A DNA stretch of 64,000 nucleotides from Nissolia schottii (taxonomy: Eukaryota > Streptophyta > Magnoliopsida > Fabales > Fabaceae), in NCBI GenBank assembly GCA_003254905.1, contig QANU01008237.1:594812-658811 (forward strand), written 5' to 3'. The translations under genes were made by a program, and so were the position numbers. Positions 13,301 through 23,800 of the stretch are shown here, one piece after another; position 1 is the stretch's first letter, and every line of letters begins with the position of its first letter. The notes under the pieces were generated by a model that was given only the letters and a program-made list of their open reading frames with translations, was not told the origin of the DNA and searched no databases.

Positions 13301-14258
13301 GTCCCATTTTAATGACTTTCTAATTATAATCTCTGTTTATACAGCTTGGTTTAGGGTTTGCAATTGCTGAACCCATGCTATCTAGTAACAACGACTTCTC
13401 AAAGTTGTTCTATGACTGCAAGGAGTACATAGTTGCTGCGTGTCAAAGCAACAAATTGAGTGAGAAAGTTGATGACCTTGTCCAGGTGGGTAATAGACAA
13501 AGTGACTAATTAATAAAGCTATATAGTGTCTCCTTAAACCCTTTTGAGGCATCTCTAGTAATGATTTATACCTTAATGAAATGGTCAATATGAAATTATG
13601 CATCGCAGTGGAAAACACCCTTGCTCTATCCACTCATTTATAGAGTTACTTTCATTCACTACATAAGCTGATGAAGCTGAGTTTTGAGAAAAAAGGGACA
13701 CTTCTGGCGTACAGAATTGTTATAAATTTGTACCTTCCACTTTTAACATACCTGCTTTCTTGGACTGTTTGGTTTGCCCTTTTTAGTGTGCTGGCTCATT
13801 GTGCTAGATAACTTCACCTCTGAACATGTAAATTGATAATGATATTGGGTGATGATGGTTTTTATCTGCAACTATTTGATAGCAATATCAATCACACGAT
13901 AAATTGATAATGGTATTGGGTGGTGATGTAGGTGTATGAAACAGTGGAGAAAATGTTACTGAATCCGGAAGAAGCACTAAAGATGATGAAGCAGGAAGAA
14001 GAATCAACTTTGGCGACTAGTGAACCGAAGAGCCGTTTTAAGAGGCTAGTCCTTATCTTTGGTGGCAAGGATAAACTAGTGAGGAGTCCTGTCTCCAAAG
14101 ATCAGACAAATACTGAGGAACATCCGAGTCGGCAATCTTTCTCAAGTTTCTTTGAAAGCAAGACATCATTATTTTCAAGGAAGTCTCCTAAGTCCGGATC
14201 CCCCTCCGCTATTGAGAAACCTCCTCCTCCTCCCATACCCACTTTGACACTTGTTTAG
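7396..14258 (+). CDS. RAB3GAP1-like Rab GTPase-activating catalytic subunit; 5' exons damaged
   Basis: Related to the catalytic subunit of Rab3GAP, which with RAB3GAP2 regulates Rab GTPases in membrane traffic and autophagy. Clear exons: 8403-8583, 8914-9011, 9272-9465, 9605-9783, 10409-10753, 10838-10902, 11364-11412, 11520-11676, 12399-12483, 12564-12633, 13345-13485, 13932-14258. The last eleven join in phase into 569 residues. Family hallmarks include LLSDMQAFKAANPGCILEDF, VRWHSPPDW and NLWRELWETSKPVPA, which match the conserved C-terminal half of animal RAB3GAP1. The tail is proline-rich (PPPPPIPTLTLV). At the 5' end an exon 1-like stretch near 7396-7535 encodes KARRAFHSAAANAEERV but shifts frame after it. 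A possible exon 2 (about 7700-7785) has TAG at 7745-7747 in its best frame. Exon 8403-8583 carries one extra A in the run 8493-8496. Either the 5' end is decaying or the draft sequence has errors. Confidence 0.8.
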
Positions 14259-14688
14259 ATAAATATCAGCTTCACGGTGTTTATATAGGATAAGCAACAT
14301 CTCTTTTTGGGTTCTCGCCCCTTTAGCAAATAACTGTAAATCTTGTCTATTCTTTTTCCATGTACATGATTGTTGAATTGTGCAGCAAGTTTTAATGAAT
14401 ACATTTTACATGTTTGATCAGAGGCAACTGAATATATATAGAGCTTTTTGGCCGTTAATAGTTGAGCACTTGAGTGATTTTTCATTTGCTTTCAACATTT
14501 CATGATATTGTAATTGCAACAAAGTCAAAATCTGTTACTTCATAATTGATCATGGAGATGGTTTATCTTCTGAATACAAAATAAAGATACTAGGAAAAAC
14601 AAATTCATACAACCTTGCAGTATATGGTCAAACATTCTGAGCTCAGTACTCACATTTTAGTAATCATGTCTCTTCATTCGTGACCTGT
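14259..14688. other. Spacer between two convergent genes
   Basis: Holds the presumed 3' UTRs of the RAB3GAP1-like gene (left) and of the small plastid-protein gene (right), which point toward each other. No further ORF or repeat is supported. Confidence 0.5.
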
Positions 14689-15223
14689 CTATTTATCTTC
14701 TATTCCATTTACATCATCAACCTTCTGGTCTTCGTTTACTTTATCGAACCCAAAATACTTGGTGATCAACTCTGGTACGATAAAATTGGCTATGAAGTAA
14801 AATGACAGAAGCAGAACACTGCAATGTATAGAGAAAAGTTTAGCACATTCCAAACTTCTTATTCATTAAAGATGAGCATAAATAAAAAAGTGTCTTGGTC
14901 AAGTTTGCAGTTACTTCATTGCGTACACAAAATATATTGTGATATCTCCTAGTGTGTCAAGTATACCTTACTGGGAGAAAGGCTGAAATGTCACCAGATT
15001 TTGGTGGGGAAGTAGCAGCCAAAACAATGGAATATTGTGGAAGTGCCTTTATCCTTAATTGACTAGCTGAACCAAAGTGGTGCCTTTGTGGAACACTCCT
15101 GCTAGGTTCAGTGTTAGTAAACCATGATAGTTTTGTAGTGTGTTGTGTATTTCTTTGTTGCTGGGGTTTGAGTTTTTCATGCATGGGAAGCAGTGGTGAA
15201 GAGTGTAGCTGGAGGCACCACAT
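14689..15223 (-). CDS. Small predicted plastid-targeted membrane protein, two exons, unrecognised
   Basis: Exon 1 is 14967-15223 and exon 2 is 14689-14818, joined by a GT-AG intron in phase 2 (AG plus T makes Ser). The product is 128 residues. Residues 1-70 or so are rich in Ser, Thr, Gln, His and Arg with almost no acidic residues, as in a chloroplast transit peptide, ending around RIKALPQYSIVLAA. Near residues 83-100 there is one hydrophobic segment (VLLLSFYFIANFIVPELI), then KYFGFDK and an acidic tail ending NGIEDK. The ATG at 15223 opens the coding stretch; an extension of the frame further upstream lacks a better start. I do not recognise the family. Targeting and topology are inferences from composition. 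It could be a small thylakoid or envelope protein. Confidence 0.6.
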
Positions 15224-16154
15224 TTGGAGGGGGGAAAAAAAAACCAATCCTTTGTTGGGAAAAATCCTTTACTCTTTCTATGGTCACCCTTGTCTTCTTG
15301 GGATAACGTTTGGGAGTGGGATATTTTCTTTTACAAAGAAGGGTTATCTTTACACAGTCACTTATAGATTGGGCATATGCCCCGGCATAGTCTTAAAAAT
15401 ATGTGGATTTGCCCTAAACTTTTCAAAAGGCTATAGTAAGTCACCTTATGCTACATACATAATGAATTAATACTAATGTTATTGTCTTAATTACATGTCA
15501 ACGGTTCTCATTGAAGCTTTTGTAAATAAATATAGTGTTCTCTATGGCATAATATATGGTTAATCATCTATTTATTTATCTAATGGTAAATAGCACAAAC
15601 ATCCCTTAAAGTTTAACAAAATAGCACTTAACCCTATTTTTAAATCAATATTGTAGTCCACCCTATTTGCTATAAAAGTAATGGTTACATAAAAATACAA
15701 AAAATGTTATTTTGACACTAAGGTTGATGTTATGATGCATGTGAAAGAGAGATTTAGTATCTAACACCTAACATCAACCTTAGTATTAAAATAATACTTC
15801 CCATAAAAATATTCTAACAAAATATTCTCTATATATTACTTGACTAATGTTACACCAACTTTTTTATTTTTTTAGTTTGAAAGAGAGATCATATGTATGG
15901 CAAAGGAGTTGCCCAGCAAGTGAAAATCCTCCCATCCCACTCCCTTAGACACTTGTCTTCTGTCTGTAGTCACTGAAACAAGTGAAAACACAATGATTTC
16001 GAGTGGCTGACTTGCTGTTCTTTCCGGATTCGATACAAAGGGGTCACGAAGGGGAAAAAAAATATCTTCGGTGAAAATATGTGTTTGAGAGTCAAGGTTA
16101 TCCTTTGTGGTCAACAAATGTATTGTACTCATAGCATTCCTCCGAAGGTAGATA
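15224..16154. other. Intergenic, contains a hairpin
   Basis: Non-coding stretch between the small plastid-protein gene and the copia element. Apart from the inverted repeat at 15706-15795 listed separately, nothing could be supported. Confidence 0.45.
15706..15795. repeat. Inverted repeat / hairpin, arms about 26 bp
   Basis: The left arm (15706-15731) contains ACTAAGGTTGATGTT and the right arm (15770-15795) contains AACATCAACCTTAGT. These 15-bp cores are perfect complements, and the rest of each arm pairs with a few mismatches. The loop is about 38 nt. It could be the core of a small foldback transposon or MITE; no target duplication was identified. Confidence 0.65.
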
Positions 16155-16505
16155 TTAATAGAGGCAGAGCCCAATTCAACAAATCAAGCCCACACAAACT
16201 AAACCAATACAACTAAGCCCAAAGGTGTAAGAAAGAAGAAATAACTTGAATTATATGTAAATCCATTTATTGCTTCATTTCTCTTCCAGAAACTGTTGTG
16301 CTGCCAATTTTGTTGTTATCCATTACTAGGTGGGTAGAATCTTTCCGTTAAAGCAGAAATACAATACCTCGTGATGAGTTGTGTATCCTTTGTACCAGCC
16401 ACACCTCTGTGTATATTGGTGCATTGACCTTTGTTCAACGTTAAGAAAACATTCACACAATATAGAGCTTCCTCTCTGTCTTTTTGCCTTCTGTCCAAAT
16501 TCGTG
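16155..16505 (+). repeat. Left LTR of the copia element
   Basis: First copy of the terminal repeat, ending just before the primer binding site. Its last 130 bp or so have no counterpart in the right LTR. Exact ends are uncertain because the TG/CA termini have decayed. Confidence 0.75.
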
Positions 16506-16723
16506 TTATGGTATCAGAGGAGCTCCATTAGGGGCTCTGCTGATACCCACCTACCGGTCATGGAAGAAGACCACTCTGACTCATCTTCCACCTCCTCACA
16601 AATCCCAGTCTCTCCCTAATTTGAACAGTCCCACCTTCCTTCTAGCCCACATTACCTTCACCCAAGTGAACAAGAAACAACTATCATTCATGGTCTCGTT
16701 CCTTCTGGATGGCTCTCATTTCT

Positions 16724-19166
16724 AAAAATAAAATGGGTTTCTTGTCCGGTTCTATACCCATCCCCACCACTAACGACCCTTTCTTTGCCACTTGGGAACG
16801 CTGCAACGCCATGATTTTGTCACTCTCACCCTCCATAGCACAAATGTGATTTATCATTATCATGACCACGCTATTGACATCTCAATAGATCTCCGCTGTT
16901 GTTTTTCCCAGAGCAACTTGTTGCGCATTGCTGAACTTGAGGAAGAAATCTTCTCCCTCAAACAGGGGACCCTCTCCGTGACCTCAAATCTGTCTGGGAC
17001 GAGCTTGATAACTATGCTCCTTTTCCTTCCTGCACCTGCTCTGGACTTTTGTCATTCGCTTCCTCAAGGGCCTTGGTGAACGATTTGTTGTCGTTCGATC
17101 TGAGGTGCTCCTCCTTGATGAACGAGCCTACTCTGGCGGCCGTGGCACTCCAGGTGTTGTATGCACCTATTGCCACCGCACCGGCCACACAATTGACGAG
17201 TGCTACTGCAAGCACGGATACCCCGTCGGCCCATCCTCGTTATCCAGGTCGACCATGATTCAACCCCAAGGTCTCTGGAACCTCCTCAACAAATTGTATC
17301 GTCGTTGCCGCTGCTCCTGCTTTCACTGGTGACGAAGACAAGAAAAAGGTTTCCTTTCACCCAGCCCAAATTAAGGGCTCATGGCTTTACTCCAACCAAG
17401 TTGTTCGGTTTCTGGGTCCTTTGCTCCACCAGCCAAAGTCGACATTTCAAGTGTCACTCCAAATGGGCCTAGCATTACCCACTCCCATGCCAGCCACGTC
17501 CCAACCCACTCACCACATGTCCCTTCCTCAAATTTCCCCAAACCTCACCTCACCTTTCCCTCAACAAAATCCGTGCTATTCCACCCACAACACCAAACCG
17601 CCTTTACACCTCGCTGACTACCCCTGCACACTGTCTTGCAATGAACCAAACTCTTCATCCTCAACAACTTGTCATCCACTCAGTTATGTTATCAGTTATG
17701 GTTGTCTTTCCTCCCCACACCATCATTATCTCCTGTCCCTCTCCTCAGAAACAGAACCAGAACCAAACAGCTACAAAGAGGCCGCCCACCACGGTTGTTG
17801 GCGTGATGCCATGAATTCTGAATTACAAGCCCTTGATCTAAACAAAACATGGATTCTTGTTGATCCTCCTCCCAATGTCAAGCCCATCGGTTGCAAATGG
17901 GTCTAAAAAATCAAGCGTCAACCCAATGGCTCTGTCGACTCGTCAAGGGTTTATCTCAAACAGAAGGTCTTGACTACTTCAAAACCTTCTCTCCTATTGT
18001 GAAAATGGCTACTATCTTTCTTCTCGCCCTTGCCTCGGTCAATCGTTGGCAGATCCTTCTCAATCATTGGTAGATCCTTCAACTGGACGTGAGCAACGCC
18101 TTTTTGCACGGAGACTTGACTGAGGACGTTTATATGCATATTCCACTAGGTATCTTAGCCTCTCGTCCTAATCAGTGTTGTAAGCTTTTGAAATCCCTAT
18201 GCGGCCTTAAACAAGCCAGTCACAAATGGTATGAAAAATTATCTATTCTTTTGCTTTCATGTGGGTATTAGCAGGGTCATTCAGACCACAACCTTTTTGT
18301 CAAAGCTTCCGCTTCTGAATTTACTGCACTGATGATTTACGTTGATGACATTGTCTTGACTGGGAATTCTGTTGTTGAAATGACACACATTAAGCAGGTT
18401 CTTGCTTCCAAATTTCAGACCAAATACCTTGGAATTCTTAAGTATTTCTTGGGTCTTGAGGTCACTCATTCTGATGCAAGCATCTCTCTATGTCAACGGA
18501 AGTACTGCCTACACCTTCTTCTTGATTGCGGTTTAATTGGCTCCAAGTATTCCTCCACACCAATGGATAGTGCCCTCCGTCTTCATCAAGAATCTACAGA
18601 CTTACTTCATGATGCTTTCACTTATCGTAGATTAGTGGTCGTTTAATCTACCTCACTACTACACGTCTGGATGTCGCTTATGCCACACAACTACTAAGTC
18701 AGTTTATTGCATACCCGCCTCAAACTCACCTTCGTGCTGCTAAACGTGTTCTCCGGTACCTCAAGAGTTCCCCCGGCAAAGGCTTATTCTTTCGTCGTGA
18801 CTCCCCCTCTCAGCTTGTGGGTTTTAGCAACGCCGATTAGGTAGGGAGGTCGTATCGACACCCATCATTCTGTCATCGGGTATTGCTTTTTTCTTGGCAC
18901 ATCTCTCATCTCTTGGAAGACGAAGAAGCAAACAACGGTCTCTCGATATTCCTCCGAAGCCGAACACCGAGCCCTTGCCTCCACCACATGTGAATTGCAA
19001 TGGCTCACTTATCTACGGTCTGATCACATGCTCTCACCTGACAGTCCTCTATTGCGATAGCCAAAGTGTGTTACATATCGTTGTTAACCTTGTTTATCAT
19101 GAAAGAATGAAGCACTTAGAAATTGATTGTTACGTATTGTGTGGGAGAAAACTCAACCCGGACTGA
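16724..19166 (+). pseudogene. Copia gag-pol remnants (gag, zinc knuckle, RT, RNase H)
   Basis: Fragments in several frames. A gag start reads MGFLSGSIPIPTTNDPFFAT near 16724. A gag zinc knuckle CX2CX4HX4C (CTYCHRTGHTIDEC) begins at 17162. From about 17760 the reverse transcriptase begins (CWRDAMNSELQALDLNKTWI) and continues through GLDYFKTFSPIVKMATI. The catalytic YVDD lies at 18338-18349, and an RNase H-like end follows ([19 protein letters not shown]) near 19050-19120. Stops and frameshifts occur throughout, for example the stop right after GCKWV near 17903. Between zinc knuckle and RT there are only about 450 bp, far too short for protease and integrase, so these were deleted. Confidence 0.88.
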
Positions 19167-19300
19167 TGTTTCTACTCCTTGTCTCCTCTCAAAATCAATT
19201 AGTTGATGTCTTCACAAAGGCTCTTCCTCCTAGACTATTTTATGATACTATCACCAGCTTGGAATGGTAGACGTCTTTTAACCATCCGCTTGCGGTGGGG

Positions 19301-19531
19301 TTAACAGAGGTAGAGCCCAATTCAACAAATCAAGCTCTCACACAAACCAAACCAATACAGTTGAAGCCCAAAGGTGTAAGAAAGAAGAAATAACTTGGAT
19401 TATATGTAAATCCATTTACTGCTTCATTCCTCTTCTAGAAACCATTGTGCTGTCCTGCTGTCAATTTTGTTGTTATCCATTACTAGGTTGGTAGAATCTT
19501 CTTTTCGTTAAAGCAGAAATAAAATACCTTA
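19301..19531 (+). repeat. Right LTR of the copia element, 3' truncated
   Basis: Second copy of the terminal repeat, matching the left LTR from its first base to the stretch around AAGCAGAAATAAAATACCT, after which similarity stops. Confidence 0.75.
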
Positions 19532-19535
19532 TAAT

Positions 19536-20344
19536 AACACTCATCATTACTTTGGCCAACCATATATTGGTAAAGTAATGACATTTAAATGTGGAAGAAA
19601 TCATTATAGAAAAAATAGAATTTCTTGGATGCTATGAGTATTAACATTCATTTATTTTACTAACTTTTTTTTATATATTTTATGGGCATTTTAAATTCAA
19701 ATCAATGGTTGTAAATGCTTATGAAATACACATTAAAGATACTCCATGAACATCTAAATATTTCTCAAAAAAGAGTTGAAATCATTTCAAAATAAACTAG
19801 TGTTTAAGCTTTGGGAATATAAAAAACTTTTAAAATAAATTATCAAACTCAGAAATCTGTAACATCAATTTTTAGCATTTTTAAATTTATCAAATTTATT
19901 TTTATAGTTGACAAATTTTAATCAAATTAATCATTTTACATGTTTATTATAAGAATTAATTTGATTGACATTTATTAACTATATAGACAAATTTAATCAA
20001 ATCAAAATTATAAAAATAAATTTAATTAATATTATAAATTATAAAGACAGATGTAATATTTTATTCCAAAAAGATTTCTATCTCCAAGGGTCAGTTGTGT
20101 TTAGGGTAATAGGGCCTTTGTTTGATCAAGACCAAAATTAAAGCACGCGATTCTTGACTTTGAAAATAGGCAAGATTTTGACCCCCCAAGAAAAAATGAA
20201 AATGGAAAAAAGGCCAGATAATGCCGAAAAATTAGGGAAATTGGGCAAGTACAACGACAATAATGCAATAATAAAAAATAAATGAAATAATTAATAATTA
20301 TAATTAATAATCATAAAAGCTAGAAAAGTAAAAAATAATATTCT
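19536..20344. other. AT-rich intergenic spacer
   Basis: Simple AT-rich sequence with no ORF or repeat that could be supported. The DLST promoter should lie in its last few hundred bases, but no clear TATA box was identified. Confidence 0.45.
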
Positions 20345-20817
20345 TTGTTCACACTCACCATCACTTTCTGGCGGCGATCTTCTCTGCCTCCGTTCCCCCC
20401 GTTCCACGACCAACCCTACCTTTCGATCTGCAATTTCTCTGCGTTTCGCACTCAGGTTCCCTCCTCTTCCTTCTTCTCCTTCCGCACTTTCCCCTTCTCT
20501 CTTTCCTTGCTCGGAAACAATCGCGTTCATTTCATTTTCCAGCAATTTTTTTTTATTTCCAAATCGATAGAGATTATTTCAATCTGCATCTAGAACAGCT
20601 GAAATAGGTAAATACATCGAAATCTCTGGCGAGTTGTTTTTTTTTGGGGAACCGATTGGATCGAAGATATTATATGTGCGCGTGCGTGTATGGGTTGAAA
20701 GTGGTGATTTCTCAGTTGACGATGCTGTTTATTTTTATTTTTTTTGAAATTGTTGTTTCTGAAATTAGGGTTTGAAGCTCGGAAAGAAGAAAGAGACAAT
20801 ACCTTCAAGGCTGAATC

Positions 20818-23800
20818 ATGTTTGGTGTCATAAGGCGAAGGGTTGCTTCTGGCAGCCCGTCACCTTTGGTGAGAGCTCAATCTTTACTAATAATCTCTTG
20901 CGATGAAATTTGGATTTGAATGTGTGTTTGTGTGGTGCGTAAATTCATGGAGTGAAGGGAGTTGAAGTTTGAGTGAAACCTGACACACACTCTGGCTTTG
21001 TTTTTCAGGTTCTAGGCCAGTCGTTTCAGAAAATCCGGTCTGGCCCGTCAGTTCCTGCGAGAGTTTCTTCCATTGTTGAGAAAGAGGTACTTCCTCTTAT
21101 TTTGCTGTATACGATGCCATACGTCATTTATCCTCTCTTGATAGCGTTTATTCTTTATTCAATTTTTACATTGAGGGAATATGGTTGCAATCATGACCTG
21201 GAGTCTTTAGTTGTTTAGAGGTTTAGGATTTACTTATTAACATAGATACAATCAAAAGTGTGAAACTTTCAAGCATGCAATTAATTTTTGCAAGCCAAAA
21301 GTTTCACTCTTTTGATCCTGTATCTCTATTTCTCATGATCCTTGGATGGTTCTTACAGCTATTTTTAATTTTGTTGAACAGGTTGCATTTCATTCAGGAC
21401 GACATGGAAATGTCCGAAACTTTTGTCACATTACACCTGGTAATTTTGGCTGCATTTTGTTTTTGGAAATGCGTTGGCTGGTATTAACTTAAATGATTTC
21501 TGAAACTTTGAAATATTTGTTATCAATTTATTGCTGTTGCAGGATGCTGGATTAATTTAAAGCCTATGAGGTTAGTGAAACCATTTATTAGTCGTAGGCT
21601 TTAATTATTGCTTTAAGATTCTACTTAGTCTATGCAAATTTTTTGTCAAAACTAGAAAAATGAGTCAGCGCATTTACTTGAGCATTTTGGGTTTCCTTTT
21701 ATGAAAACACTTTCTGCAACATGTCTGTTGTAGTTATAGAAATGTCTAAAATTGACTGAAATCCAGAAACATAAGATCAAGCTTTCCAACCATACTTTTC
21801 TGGAACTAGACTAGATTTCGAGACTTCAACAACATTCTTATGATTAAAGAAAGAGCTAGGATGAAAATAAAATAATTTGAAACATTTGGTTTCCAAACAG
21901 AACAGATTTTTCACAAAAAAGAAAGAACTGACAATAAAAATGATTGCCAGAAAACTATGATGCACAGACGCGTACGAGTATCAGGTACGATACGAGTATG
22001 GTATGCAGATACAACATTTTCGAAAAAAATATTGGTAGGATAATAACTTAACGAGTACCCAAAAGTATTTGATATGCCACGTATGCGTCTGTTTTAAAGT
22101 TCCTGTGCTTCTTAGCCAGAAATTGTAAGTATGGCTGTTTTCAACACCAAATTTTCCCAATGATAAACTTAGTTTTTGAATAATCTCCTTGCCTTCTTTT
22201 GGTTTAAACTTATTTTCATATCTACCTTTTTCTTGTAAATTGTTAGTGCTAGATTATTATGCACAGAAAATGTGTTTCGTGTATTTGTCTTCATGCAAAA
22301 ACCAATCTGTTATTAAGGCATTGATTTCTCAGACATAAGTGTAAGTGACATTTTAGTTTTCAAAAACTTATAAGGAAGCAAAAAAGCTGCATGATGCACT
22401 TTTTGTTATCTTCTAGATTCATTTGTACTCAATAAAAATGAACATTTTTCCTGGAGTGCAACAATGACAAATCATCTACTTGGTTCCCCCTGCTTCCTTC
22501 CTCTCATCATCATAGGCACTGTTCTGATTACCTTATTGCTCTGTAGGGAGGTTTCTCATCAAGAGGCTACCATGCAAACATGGAGGCGTCCATTTTCATC
22601 AGATAGTGGTGGGGATTATGTGCCTCTCTGTTTCTGTCATTTAAGTTACATCTACAGTTTGAGTTTCTTTTAACCATGAAGGATTACTGTGTGCGTGTTG
22701 TGCTTATTATAAGACGAATAACCTTTTGTATTTCACAAAACCCATGGTTATGGTAGATTTTTTCATGTGTAATTTCTGATTTTTTAGCTACGGCATATCT
22801 CTGCTTTATTATTGTTATTATAATTGTAGAATTATAGAATATATTGCTTGTAACTTTGTATCAATGGTTTGAAAGAGAGCTTCCTGTAAGATTCAGTATG
22901 GTATACTGTTAGTGGCTGATCTAAGTTCATTGATATGATCTCGGTTTTGTAGCGTCATGTACAGACTACATGACTTAATATTACATTTGAGAAGTTATGT
23001 TTCTTTGAATCATGTCAAGTGGGCATGTTTGGGAATATGGTGAATGTTCTAAGCTATAGTTTATTTTAGTAGTGAGAATCTAGTGTCTAGGACCAACTGT
23101 CCTTATGTGAATGGTAAAATTTGATTAATGCAGCTTTTAATGGTATTTTGTTTAACTAAGCTGTTATGTTTTTCCTTTCGAATGCTTTAAGATATCTAAT
23201 GTTATTTATATTTGTGATAAAGGAGATTCGGTTGATGTTGTTGTCCCTCCGTTGGCTGAATCTATTGCTGATGGAACTCTGGCGAAATTTTTGAAGAGTA
23301 TGTTAACTAGCTTCTTGTATATGTTTTAGTTTTCTTGTACTTGGGCTTTTTAGAGTAAACAGTTTATACTCCACTTCCCTGAGAGGCATGCTTATTACAC
23401 ATACCTCCTCTCTATTTTTCAAAATATACACGCTTTCCCGCTTAAGATAAAAATCTTATACATTCCAATTCTTTTTTACGTTTTCTCTTAAATCTCCATT
23501 ATGCAATTTTTACTTTTGAAAATAACCACCACAAATTATTATTATTGTTAACAATTTGTTTTCTTAATCTAATAGTAACTAGGAAATTCAAGAAAAAAAA
23601 TTAAAAAGAAAAAAATTTATTTGATTTATATAATAAATTGTTATTTATATTTTTTCATTTGATTAATATAATACATTGTTGGTTACCAAAAAAGAAAAAA
23701 ATTATATTGCCCAAATTTAATGAAAAATATAAAATTGGATTGATGTGTATCATCTTCTCTTGTTTATGCTTAGGGCTGTGTAATAAGCAGGGGAAGAGAG

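Larger units (their letters stand above)
16155..19535 (+). mobile_element. Decayed Ty1/copia LTR retrotransposon, internally deleted
   Basis: The sequence from 16155 recurs from 19301 with about 90% similarity (both contain GAGCCCAATTCAACAAATCA), marking the two LTRs. The left LTR runs to about 16505 and is followed by a primer binding site TGGTATCAGAGG (16509-16520), complementary to initiator tRNA-Met. The right LTR is preceded by a purine-rich tract TGCGGTGGGG (19291-19300), the polypurine tract. The right LTR loses similarity near 19531, so it appears truncated by about 130 bp. Gag and reverse-transcriptase remnants lie between. No protease or integrase core is seen, so the element is dead. 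Confidence 0.88.
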
